Below, one piece after another: positions 1 through 4,953 of a stretch of DNA of 5,517 nt. The DNA lies in NCBI GenBank assembly GCA_007118795.1, contig SKQX01000137.1:1-5517 (forward strand). The letters are read 5' to 3'. The position numbers and the translations under genes are program-made. The stretch is from Thermoflexales bacterium (GTDB lineage Bacteria > Chloroflexota > Anaerolineae > B4-G1). The notes below the pieces were generated by a model that saw only the letters and a program-made list of their open reading frames with translations, ran no database searches and was not told the origin of the DNA. Numbering within the stretch: position 1 is the first letter of the stretch; every line of letters begins with the position of its first letter.

Positions 1-394
1 CCGGCTTCAGGGAGAGGAGCACCGTCGTCGTTACACCCACGGCCGCCGCCAGGGCCAGGTAGCCCCAGTAACACATAGCCCCGACGCCCAGGGTCACGAT
101 GGCCGCTACCTCGGTCGTCAGCCCGGTCCCTTCGTGCCGCCAGGCGCTGACTAAGTACGCGGCGACGATGAGTGCGCCCATCGGAAGGGCCACCGCGACG
201 AAACCCCAGGGGGAACCGACCTCATCGGCGATCAGCGCACCGCTACAGCCCAGCAGCGCGATCAGAGCAAACGTCCGCACCCCCGCAAACAAGGTGTCCT
301 CCGGTCCGCCGTACGCGTACTCTCGCTGGAGGCCGATGAGGACGCCGATGGCCAGCGCTGCGCCAAACCGGTAGAACAGTTCTATCGTTACCAT
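1..394 (-). CDS. MgtC/SapB-DUF4010 family membrane protein, N-terminal part (gene runs off the window)
   Basis: The first 131 residues of a hydrophobic protein; the reading frame is open to the window edge, so the C-terminus is missing. Residues 9-21 form a first membrane helix followed by IGLQRE (20-25). AGVRTFALIALLG (37-49) starts a second helix, helices follow near 63-82 and 95-130, and GLTTEVAA lies at 91-98. The order 'IGLxRE, AGxRTFALI, GLTTEVAA, LLSLK' is that of the MgtC/SapB-like N-terminal domain found in DUF4010 proteins, which usually run to about 400 residues. The family is predicted to be inner-membrane; MgtC relatives are tied to magnesium limitation and ATP synthase control, but DUF4010 members have no established function. 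The ATG at 394 is preceded by AGGTG eight bases upstream. The gene stands alone, with 375 bases between it and the PEBP gene. The family call is firm, the function is not. Confidence 0.85.
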   Translation of the reverse strand, partial: MVTIELFYRFGAALAIGVLIGLQREYAYGGPEDTLFAGVRTFALIALLGCSGALIADEVGSPWGFVAVALPMGALIVAAYLVSAWRHEGTGLTTEVAAIVTLGVGAMCYWGYLALAAAVGVTTTVLLSLKP

Positions 395-428
395 AGATCC
401 AGCACCTGCCTAATCCTACAACCGCATT

Positions 429-663
429 TGTCATTCCGAGAACACGCAGGGTGCCCAGCTTGGACGTTCGGGCCGCGCACCACTCTGAACCGAAGAAAGC
501 GCGCCGGGCTCGCGGGGCTGCGCTGCCGTTTCCCCTCTCCCCCGGGGGGGAGAGGGTTAGGGTGAGGGGGCGTCTCGCTAGCACTGTCGTTGTCGCCTGC
601 AACTCAACTCTCAGACAGCGAATGCGCTTTCTTAGTAGGAGCGCCAGCGACGAGGAATCTCGG
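429..663. repeat. Interspersed repeat, apparently split: TCATTCCGAG half and GAGGAATCT half
   Basis: The left end reads TGTCATTCCGAG (429-440) and the right end CGAGGAATCTCGG (651-663), with inverted ATTCC/GGAAT arms. In many environmental bacterial genomes these two halves form one compact repeat of about 30-40 bases (from general knowledge of such genomes, not a search). Here they lie about 210 bases apart, and a second hairpin repeat lies between them. This looks like one repeat inserted into another, or a larger composite element. No transposase is encoded inside. Confidence 0.5.
533..569. repeat. CCCTCTCCC hairpin repeat with GGGTTAGGGTGAGGG tail
   Basis: Perfect 11-base inverted arms, CCCTCTCCCCC (533-543) and GGGGGAGAGGG (546-556), are separated by GG and followed by a purine-rich tail, TTAGGGTGAGGGG. 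This combination of a CCCTCTCCC palindrome with a 'TTAGGGTGAGGG' tail is a common non-coding interspersed repeat in GC-rich bacteria. It sits inside the split repeat at 429-663. It could fold as a strong stem in RNA from either strand, but it is far from the end of the PEBP gene (stop at 770), so a terminator role is unsupported. Confidence 0.6.
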
Positions 664-769
664 CCACCTTGACCAGAAGCAATCTGTCCGTCAGTGCTCT
701 TGGGCCGACCAGGAAGCTCTGATAGCCGATGTGCGGCTGTAGGACTAAGCCTCTGGAGTGAAGTCGCCG

Positions 770-1234
770 CTAGGGCCGGCCGTACCGGCCCATAAGCCCT
801 GTTCGCGCGACGGTGCGCTCCTCCATCTCGCTAAGCAGTTGATTTCGACTCAGTCCTGGGGGTAGATCGAGCTTTTCCTCAAGAGCGTAGAGTCGGAAGT
901 AATACCGATGCGTCTCCCCCATCGGCGGGCACGGCCCCCCATACCCGATGTTGCCGAAGTCATTCCGTCCCTGGACTGCGCCCCAGGGCAACTCGCTCTC
1001 CGACGGCACGTCCTCTGGGAGTTCATTCCGACCTGGCGGAACACCGTACAACAGCCAGTGAACGAACGTGCCTCCGCTGGCATCAGGATCTTCGCATATC
1101 ACCGCGAATTCCTGCGTTTCTTCTGGCGCGTTTGCCCACTCCAGCGGCGGAGAGACATCGGCGCCTTCACATGTATATCGATCCGGCACGTTATCCTCGG
1201 ACGAAAAAGCGGGACTCGTGAGCTCAAAACCCAT
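770..1234 (-). CDS. YbhB/YbcL family (PEBP, Raf kinase inhibitor-like) protein
   Basis: A complete 154-residue protein, the usual length for bacterial YbhB/YbcL proteins, which belong to the phosphatidylethanolamine-binding protein superfamily. The family signatures appear in order: SPAF near the N-terminus, CEGADVSPPLEW (22-33), the anion-pocket segment EDPDASGGTFVHWLLYGVPP (47-66), QGRNDFGNIGYGGPCPPMG (88-106), THRYYFRLYAL (108-118), and a C-terminal LMGRYGR. The Asp and His residues that line the ligand pocket (DPD, VHW, THRYYF) are all present. There is no signal peptide, so it is probably cytoplasmic. The physiological ligand of bacterial members is unknown. The ATG at 1234 follows a perfect AGGAGG five bases upstream. 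The gene stands well apart from its neighbours and is probably its own transcription unit. The family call is very safe; the role is open. Confidence 0.95.
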   Translation of the reverse strand: MGFELTSPAFSSEDNVPDRYTCEGADVSPPLEWANAPEETQEFAVICEDPDASGGTFVHWLLYGVPPGRNELPEDVPSESELPWGAVQGRNDFGNIGYGGPCPPMGETHRYYFRLYALEEKLDLPPGLSRNQLLSEMEERTVARTGLMGRYGRP

Positions 1235-1239
1235 AGGTG

Positions 1240-1245
1240 CCTCCT
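1240..1245 (-). promoter_or_regulatory. Ribosome binding site AGGAGG of the PEBP gene
   Basis: A consensus AGGAGG on the minus strand, five bases before the ATG at 1234, fixes the start of the PEBP gene. Confidence 0.8.
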
Positions 1246-1276
1246 ATTATACTACACGAATTGATCTTAGTAACAA
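1246..1276 (-). promoter_or_regulatory. Possible sigma-70-like promoter, TATAAT directly abutting the Shine-Dalgarno site
   Basis: The minus strand carries a perfect TATAAT (1251 down to 1246) immediately before AGGAGG. Candidate -35 elements are TTGTTA (1276-1271, spacer 19) or TTACTA (1273-1268, spacer 16). The area is AT-rich compared with its surroundings. If this hexamer works as a -10 box, transcription would begin within or just after the ribosome binding site and leave an almost leaderless message. That conflicts with the good AGGAGG, so the match may be chance. Confidence 0.3.
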
Positions 1277-1586
1277 ATTCCCGTCGCCACCTTGAGGATC
1301 GTCACCTACGTCTGCACCAGCCGTTGCTCCTGCTGGTCGCGGTACCCCCATGGATCGTGAGCATCCTCACCTCGGCCCATTCCCGCGTGTGCCGCAGAAC
1401 CGGATCCAGCACCCGGGACAGCGCTGTCGGGAACCAAAGCTCAGTCCCGTGTTGATCAGGTCGGGATTAAGGCCTGCTCACGTAATGCTCAGTCGCTGGG
1501 CCCCTCCCTTGCTGCGGCCCTGAGTCTCAACCCATCTCTCTACGCTATCGTCGCACAGTTGGCTGGCTGGGTGTCCCTCGCGTGAC
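1277..1586. other. Gene-free gap between the dodecin and PEBP genes
   Basis: There is no intact gene. On the minus strand, short stretches around 1295-1455 read as plausible protein in shifting frames (for example TREWAEVRMLTIHG, then YRDQQEQRLVQT before a TAG at 1306-1308). Stops interrupt them, and I recognise no family. It may be a decayed gene fragment or simply GC-rich sequence with chance open frames. There is no transposon end, tRNA or obvious repeat in this part. Confidence 0.4.
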
Positions 1587-1627
1587 CGGAGTGCAAGAAT
1601 TACCAGTGGGGTTCTCCTTGCACTCCG
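1587..1627 (-). terminator. Long hairpin downstream of the dodecin gene, probable transcript 3' end
   Basis: Perfect 11-base arms, CGGAGTGCAAG and CTTGCACTCCG, lie 26 bases past the dodecin stop. In minus-strand RNA the stem gains a G-U and an A-U pair (13 pairs), then a small symmetric internal loop, three more pairs (ACC/GGU) and a five-base loop. On the plus strand the G-U position is a C-A mismatch, so the fold favours the minus-strand transcript. No U-tract follows, so this is not a textbook intrinsic terminator. It may instead be a 3'-end stabilising stem. Confidence 0.5.
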
Positions 1628-1653
1628 TCTGCGCCGCTTGATAAGCCCAGGGC

Positions 1654-1860
1654 CTATTCCTCGCCAACCACGAAGGAGATCTTGGTGTTGACCCTGAACG
1701 CGGTGATCTGGTTCTCCTCGACAATGGCCTGGAAATCCTTGACATAGATGGACTGGATGTTATGGATGGTTTTCGAGGCCTCCGTCAGCGCCTGCCGTAC
1801 GGCGTCCTCCCAGCTATCCTCCGACTGCGCCAGCACCTCAATAACCTTTACAACGGTCAT
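1654..1860 (-). CDS. Dodecin family protein
   Basis: A 68-residue protein, the typical dodecin length, matching the family throughout: strand TVVKVIEVLAQS (2-13), the helix SWEDAVRQALTEASKTI (16-32), then the two strands IQSIYVKDFQAIV (35-47) and ITAFRVNTKISFVV (52-65). Dodecins assemble into hollow dodecamers that store or buffer flavins. In flavin-binding members a tryptophan stacks on the ring and a glutamine contacts it; by my alignment these positions are Ser37 and Arg56 here. In that respect it resembles the mycobacterial calcium dodecin type (Rv0379/SecE2) more than the flavin type, so ligand identity is uncertain. The start is the ATG at 1860, eight bases after AGGAGG; a GTG three codons upstream overlaps that site and is unlikely to be used. 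It is a stand-alone gene followed by a strong hairpin. Confidence 0.93.
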   Translation of the reverse strand: MTVVKVIEVLAQSEDSWEDAVRQALTEASKTIHNIQSIYVKDFQAIVEENQITAFRVNTKISFVVGEE

Positions 1861-1868
1861 GGCGGTCA

Positions 1869-1874
1869 CCTCCT
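1869..1874 (-). promoter_or_regulatory. Ribosome binding site AGGAGG that decides the dodecin start
   Basis: AGGAGG on the minus strand is eight bases before the ATG at 1860. The in-frame GTG at 1869 shares its last base with this site, so the ATG is the start that makes sense. Confidence 0.8.
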
Positions 1875-1977
1875 GTCAATCAACTGTACACGCAGCGGGC
1901 CATCCGCACGGCTCCCCATTCTTCGGGGACCCTCCTGCGCGGGTGTATCAGCCGCATCCTGCCCGCTACGTCGTGCC

Positions 1978-1998
1978 AACGGGTTTCTCAGCCCGGTT
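1978..1998 (-). terminator. Weak hairpin after the SixA-type gene
   Basis: Seventeen bases past the stop codon, the plus-strand sequence AACGGG (1978-1983) can pair with CCC-GTT (1992-1998) with one bulged G, leaving an eight-base loop. It is modest and has no U-tract. I list it only because hairpins follow several genes in this window. Confidence 0.25.
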
Positions 1999-2015
1999 CG
2001 GGAGTCGACGGCGTC

Positions 2016-2492
2016 TCATGCCTCGACCATTATCGCGGCCACTTCCGGTGTGACGATCCACAGCGCTTGCCAGCGCTCGTCCGTCTTCTGGAGGCAGACG
2101 ATCCCGGCGTTCTGAAAATCGACCACCGGCTTCGATGCATCGCCCGCGAGGAGATGGCCCGCTAGCCGCTCCATGAACGGCAAGTGGCCCACCAACATAA
2201 GCGGGCCCGGCCTAGCTTCGAGCTCGTCGCCCACCCCCACCACATCGTCCAGGGGCGCTAGACCGGGAACCTCCACCACCCCTTCCGAGGGCCCGAGGGC
2301 CTCGCCCAGGATCTCAGCTGTCTGGCGGGCCCGCGTCTTCCCACTATGCCGTATCTGATCCACCTCCACGCCCATCTCTGCGGCGACGGCGGCCGTCCAC
2401 TGCGTGTGTTGCCGACCGACGTCAGTCAGTGATCGGTCCGGATCCTGCTCCTCGGACATCGCTTCTGCGTGTTGCACTAGGTAGACTTTCAT
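2016..2492 (-). CDS. sixA: SixA-type phosphohistidine phosphatase (histidine phosphatase superfamily)
   Basis: A 158-residue protein of the small SixA branch of the histidine phosphatase superfamily. The N-terminal MKVYLVQHAEA (1-11) carries the phospho-accepting His8. RSLTDVGRQ (20-28) matches the conserved R-LT-G segment, HSGKTRARQTAEIL (49-62) the 'S--RARQTA' segment, and LVGHLPFMERL (100-110) holds the second catalytic His103. In E. coli, SixA removes phosphate from histidines (the HPt domain of ArcB, and the nitrogen-PTS protein NPr). No histidine kinase or PTS protein is visible here, so the substrate is unknown. The usual RHG motif is QHA, a change I recall in other SixA-like proteins of environmental microbes. 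The ATG at 2492 follows AAGGAG with a short gap of three bases. The channel-like gene is 86 bases upstream. There is no signal peptide, so it should be cytoplasmic. Confidence 0.9.
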   Translation of the reverse strand: MKVYLVQHAEAMSEEQDPDRSLTDVGRQHTQWTAAVAAEMGVEVDQIRHSGKTRARQTAEILGEALGPSEGVVEVPGLAPLDDVVGVGDELEARPGPLMLVGHLPFMERLAGHLLAGDASKPVVDFQNAGIVCLQKTDERWQALWIVTPEVAAIMVEA

Positions 2493-2550
2493 ACTCTCCT
2501 TTGTCTAAAGCAACTCGAAATGGGTCTATCTACGCCGCTCCACCGACATC

Positions 2551-2573
2551 CCGAGGGACCAAAGGCCCCTCGG
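2551..2573 (-). terminator. Hairpin directly after the channel-like gene
   Basis: Five bases past the stop codon, minus-strand RNA can form a ten-pair stem, CCGAGGGGCC with GGUCCCUCGG, closed by a UUU triloop. The only non-Watson-Crick pair is one G-U, which is an A-C mismatch on the plus strand, so the structure suits minus-strand RNA. No U-run follows. It could end or attenuate the upstream transcript before the sixA-type gene, or protect its 3' end. Confidence 0.5.
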
Positions 2574-2578
2574 ACCAG

Positions 2579-4081
2579 CTAGCTCGTCTCCCTCGGTTCC
2601 TCGGGGGGGACCCACCGCTGCAGCTTACGTGCCGCCATCTCCCTGCCACCCAGACCGAAGGCGAGAGCCCCAGCCACAGCGATGGCGCCAATTACCAACC
2701 CAAAGGCCAGGTTCACGATCTCGTTGGCGAGGCCCATTTGTCGCAAGCCCATCGCGCCAGCGAACACCAGGATCGCCCCTCGCGCCAGAATCGCTAGGAG
2801 TTGGGCTTGAGCCATGTCACTGGCTCGCACGATGGTGGCTGCCAGGTCGGCCAGATATATGCCGATCCCAAAGATGACCAGCCCGAGAACGACCTGACCG
2901 GCAAAGGCCGTGAACTGACTGACCAGGTTGGCGGCCCGGCCGAAGCCCAGCAAGTTGAACGCCTCAATCGTGGCAAAGAGCATGATCCCAACGAGGATCA
3001 GGTAGCCAACGATCTCCGCCGGCGTTCGCTCTCCCTCCGCTGGCTCCTTCCCTACGCCCAACCGAGCCAGGACAGTATTGAACCCGATCCCGGCGAGTAC
3101 GTTGGCGATCAAGGTAGCGACGACCCTGCCCACCACATAGGCCACGATCAGGACCAAGCTGGCGCCAAAGATGGCTGGCAGCGCCATCAGGATGGCGTTG
3201 AGCATACCCATAGCGGGCCCGGTGACGGCCTCGAGGGCCAATGCGTCCAGGGCCGCGATCAAGACAGGGATCAGAATCAGCACGTAGATCACGATCCCCA
3301 CCGCCCCCGACAGCTTCTTCTCGCCAAGAGCATCCGACAGTCCAACGCGCTGGCTCAGCTGGTCAGCCCCGATGGCAGCAAGGAGGTTCGTTACGATACG
3401 CTGTACGATCCTAGCGATAAACCAACCCACCGCCAGAATCAAAGCTGCTCCAAAGAGGTTGGGCAGGAAGCCGAGGGCCTGGTTCAGCATCTCCTGGACC
3501 GGCTCCAGGAGTCCCTGAAGCGCCAGCGCCCCTAAGATCGCCGGCAGAAAGAGGAGGAACACCAACCAGTAGACGGCGTTGGCCAGGGTGTCAGCCACAG
3601 AAACCCTTTCCTCCATCCCAGCCCTCGATCCCAATCGGTCATCCAGGTTGACCGCTCTCAGCACGCGGGAGACGATCAGCCTGAGACCGCTGGCCAGAAT
3701 CCAGGCCACCAGCAGCAGTACTCCTGCGCCGACAAGACGGGGGGCATACTCGAAGATCTCCGTCAGCAGCTGGTTCAATGGCTGTGTGATCAGCGTCAGC
3801 CCCAGCGCCTCAAAAAACGCGATCAGGACGAGCAGCATCACCAGCCAGAAGACCCCTTTTCCGATCCATTGATCGGTCGCCAGACCCTTGGCTTGCTCTT
3901 CGTCCGAGAACCACCGGGCGAGCCGCCCGTCCAGATCAGTCCGTTGTACCGCCGACCGCACCACTGCTGACACGATAAGGGCGACCAGCCACCCGACCAC
4001 CAGGATCACTAGTGCGCCTACGATCATTGGAATCGATGTGCCTAGAAGCTCTCCCATCTGTTCTATTATGATCTCACCCAT
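2579..4081 (-). CDS. Conserved TM helix repeat protein, mechanosensitive-channel-associated type (CmpX-like)
   Basis: A 500-residue integral membrane protein built from a tandem repeat with a period of about 94 residues. Units begin with a proline-led helix: IPMIVGALVIL (17), APRLVGAGVLL (113), LPNLFGAALIL (206), LPAIFGASLVL (301), and a degenerate FAGQVVLGLVI (393). The first four units continue into an amphipathic helix ending in a 'D-LxxRxG'-like stretch (DLDGRLAR 49, NLDDRLG 145, QLSQRVG 241, VLARLGV 337); all five then carry a second membrane helix (about 73-95, 166-188, 257-283, 356-380, 431-451). A last helix (454-478) precedes the charged tail. This is the conserved TM helix repeat found in proteins annotated as mechanosensitive ion channels, but no MscS pore/beta domain follows, so gating ions is unproven. 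The ATG at 4081 follows AGGAG eight bases upstream. Confidence 0.85.
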   Translation of the reverse strand: MGEIIIEQMGELLGTSIPMIVGALVILVVGWLVALIVSAVVRSAVQRTDLDGRLARWFSDEEQAKGLATDQWIGKGVFWLVMLLVLIAFFEALGLTLITQPLNQLLTEIFEYAPRLVGAGVLLLVAWILASGLRLIVSRVLRAVNLDDRLGSRAGMEERVSVADTLANAVYWLVFLLFLPAILGALALQGLLEPVQEMLNQALGFLPNLFGAALILAVGWFIARIVQRIVTNLLAAIGADQLSQRVGLSDALGEKKLSGAVGIVIYVLILIPVLIAALDALALEAVTGPAMGMLNAILMALPAIFGASLVLIVAYVVGRVVATLIANVLAGIGFNTVLARLGVGKEPAEGERTPAEIVGYLILVGIMLFATIEAFNLLGFGRAANLVSQFTAFAGQVVLGLVIFGIGIYLADLAATIVRASDMAQAQLLAILARGAILVFAGAMGLRQMGLANEIVNLAFGLVIGAIAVAGALAFGLGGREMAARKLQRWVPPEEPRETS

Positions 4082-4173
4082 CTCTCTATCTCCTTTCAGT
4101 GTATGGTATATTGCCAGTAAAACTCAGTGTCCTCGAGGTTTGCCTATCAATTCGGTGCACCTTCCTTTCTCTC

Positions 4174-4193
4174 AAGCCCAGCATCTTTGGCTT
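4174..4193 (-). terminator. Weak hairpin between the two-domain protein gene and the channel-like gene
   Basis: Minus-strand RNA can pair AAGCCA with UGG-CUU, with one bulged G and a seven-base loop, starting 19 bases past the stop at 4213. The stem is short and has no U-tract, so it may be chance. The rest of the 131-base gap (4082-4212) holds the AGGAG ribosome binding site of the channel-like gene and no convincing promoter. Confidence 0.25.
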
Positions 4194-4212
4194 CTCGACC
4201 ATCAGGCATCGG

Positions 4213-4899
4213 CTAAGCCTCCGGCGGCAACTCGGGCCGCTCGAGGGGTGGCCTCTCGACCTTACCAACGTAGACTCGATCTGTGGCATGTCCGATTCGT
4301 TGCTCGGCGTCGTACAGGTAAGCGTGGACGACGTACTCGCCCTCCTGCTCGGGAGTAATCGTCGTGGTGTAGCTGTTCTCGCCGCCCGCCTCCACCTGCA
4401 GGTTATCAAGCGTCGCCAACTCCTGGAACGCCCCTCGGGGCTGCTGGGCCCAGAACTCGAGGCGCAGGTCACCCCCAGACCGCAAACCACGGACCCGCGC
4501 CTCGCAGCGCAACTCCTCCCCCGGCGACGGATACGGTTGTGTCATGGCGAAGACGCTGACCAGTTCGGCTGCTGGATTTCCAACGGCGATCATTATGCCC
4601 GGCGATTCCCACTGGAACCGCTCATCAGCTCGCCATCCCTCGACGGAAGCGTAGACCCGACCGCTCAGGTCGGCGGAGACTCGAAAGGGGATATCAGCTT
4701 CCTCTTCAGGAGCGAGAAAGTCAACGTAGCTCCCCTCGCCAGCCACTGCGATGGAGTAATCATCCATCGAGTGAAGCCGGACGCCCAGCCCGCTCAGGGG
4801 TTCGTTCCCCACGTTCTTGAGCTTCAGCGTCAGCCAGTGCAAACCCCGGTCGATGGTATCGGGTGACACCTGATACTCAAGTGGATATCTGGTTGCCAT
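4213..4899 (-). CDS. Unrecognised protein with two beta-sandwich-like halves
   Basis: A 228-residue protein I do not recognise as a named family. The first half (about 6-107) has the alternating pattern of an immunoglobulin-like or CARDB/NEW-type domain: LHWLTLKLKNVGNEPLSGLGVRLH (20-43), then a 'LAPEEEADIPFRVSA' stretch (62-76). Sequences with 'L-L-N-G-x-L--L-V-L' and '-L-P-E-----F-V' usually form such folds in surface proteins. The second half (about 111-213) repeats the theme: SVFAMTQPYPSPGEELRCEARVRG (115-138), then LRLEFWAQQ (146-153) and TPEQEGEYVVHAYLYD (182-197). The tail is Pro/Glu-rich. There is no signal peptide or membrane helix, which is odd for such domains. The ATG at 4899 follows GGGAGG by seven bases; an ATG ten codons upstream lacks a binding site. 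It lies 54 bases after the stress protein gene and is probably cotranscribed with it. Confidence 0.8.
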   Translation of the reverse strand: MATRYPLEYQVSPDTIDRGLHWLTLKLKNVGNEPLSGLGVRLHSMDDYSIAVAGEGSYVDFLAPEEEADIPFRVSADLSGRVYASVEGWRADERFQWESPGIMIAVGNPAAELVSVFAMTQPYPSPGEELRCEARVRGLRSGGDLRLEFWAQQPRGAFQELATLDNLQVEAGGENSYTTTITPEQEGEYVVHAYLYDAEQRIGHATDRVYVGKVERPPLERPELPPEA

Positions 4900-4906
4900 T
4901 CTTGAT

Positions 4907-4912
4907 CCTCCC
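4907..4912 (-). promoter_or_regulatory. Ribosome binding site GGGAGG that decides the start of the two-domain protein
   Basis: GGGAGG lies seven bases before the ATG at 4899. The longer frame beginning at 4929 would place this site inside the gene and has no Shine-Dalgarno sequence of its own. Confidence 0.7.
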
Positions 4913-4953
4913 ATTTCACACGACTCCATGAAGTGCCAGACAAAACTGCGCGC

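Larger units (their letters stand above)
395..769. other. Gene-free gap holding interspersed repeats
   Basis: No reading frame here looks like a gene. About 429-663 is occupied by repeat sequence (annotated separately). The remainder, 664-769, lies just downstream of the PEBP gene and shows no recognisable motif. The stretch 395-428 is the leader of the MgtC-like gene; it carries a weak AGGTG ribosome binding site and no clear promoter hexamers. Confidence 0.6.

Noticed and set aside
99..374. Plus-strand open frame opposite the MgtC-like gene
   Set aside because: The minus-strand reading matches MgtC/DUF4010 motifs across its whole length; the plus-strand product is a Ser/Thr/Pro-rich shadow.
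243..602. Minus-strand open frame across the repeat region and the MgtC-like start
   Set aside because: It is translated repeat sequence that runs out of frame into a real gene, with no recognisable domain.
395..769. CRISPR array or mobile element with its own enzyme in the repeat-rich gap
   Set aside because: The repeats are not regularly spaced direct repeats, and no transposase or recombinase frame is present.
2801..3535. Long plus-strand open frame (244 codons) opposite the channel-like gene
   Set aside because: It is the antisense of a clearly coding repeat membrane protein. Its product is a low-complexity Asp/Gln/His-rich chain with no family features, as expected from the reverse of hydrophobic codons.
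4086..4490. Alternative-frame minus-strand open frame overlapping the end of the two-domain gene
   Set aside because: Arg/Ser-rich out-of-frame product that overlaps a better-supported gene.
4099..4866. Plus-strand open frame (255 codons) opposite the two-domain protein
   Set aside because: The minus-strand frame has a good ribosome binding site and domain-like strand patterns. The plus-strand product shows none and begins in the leader of the channel-like gene.
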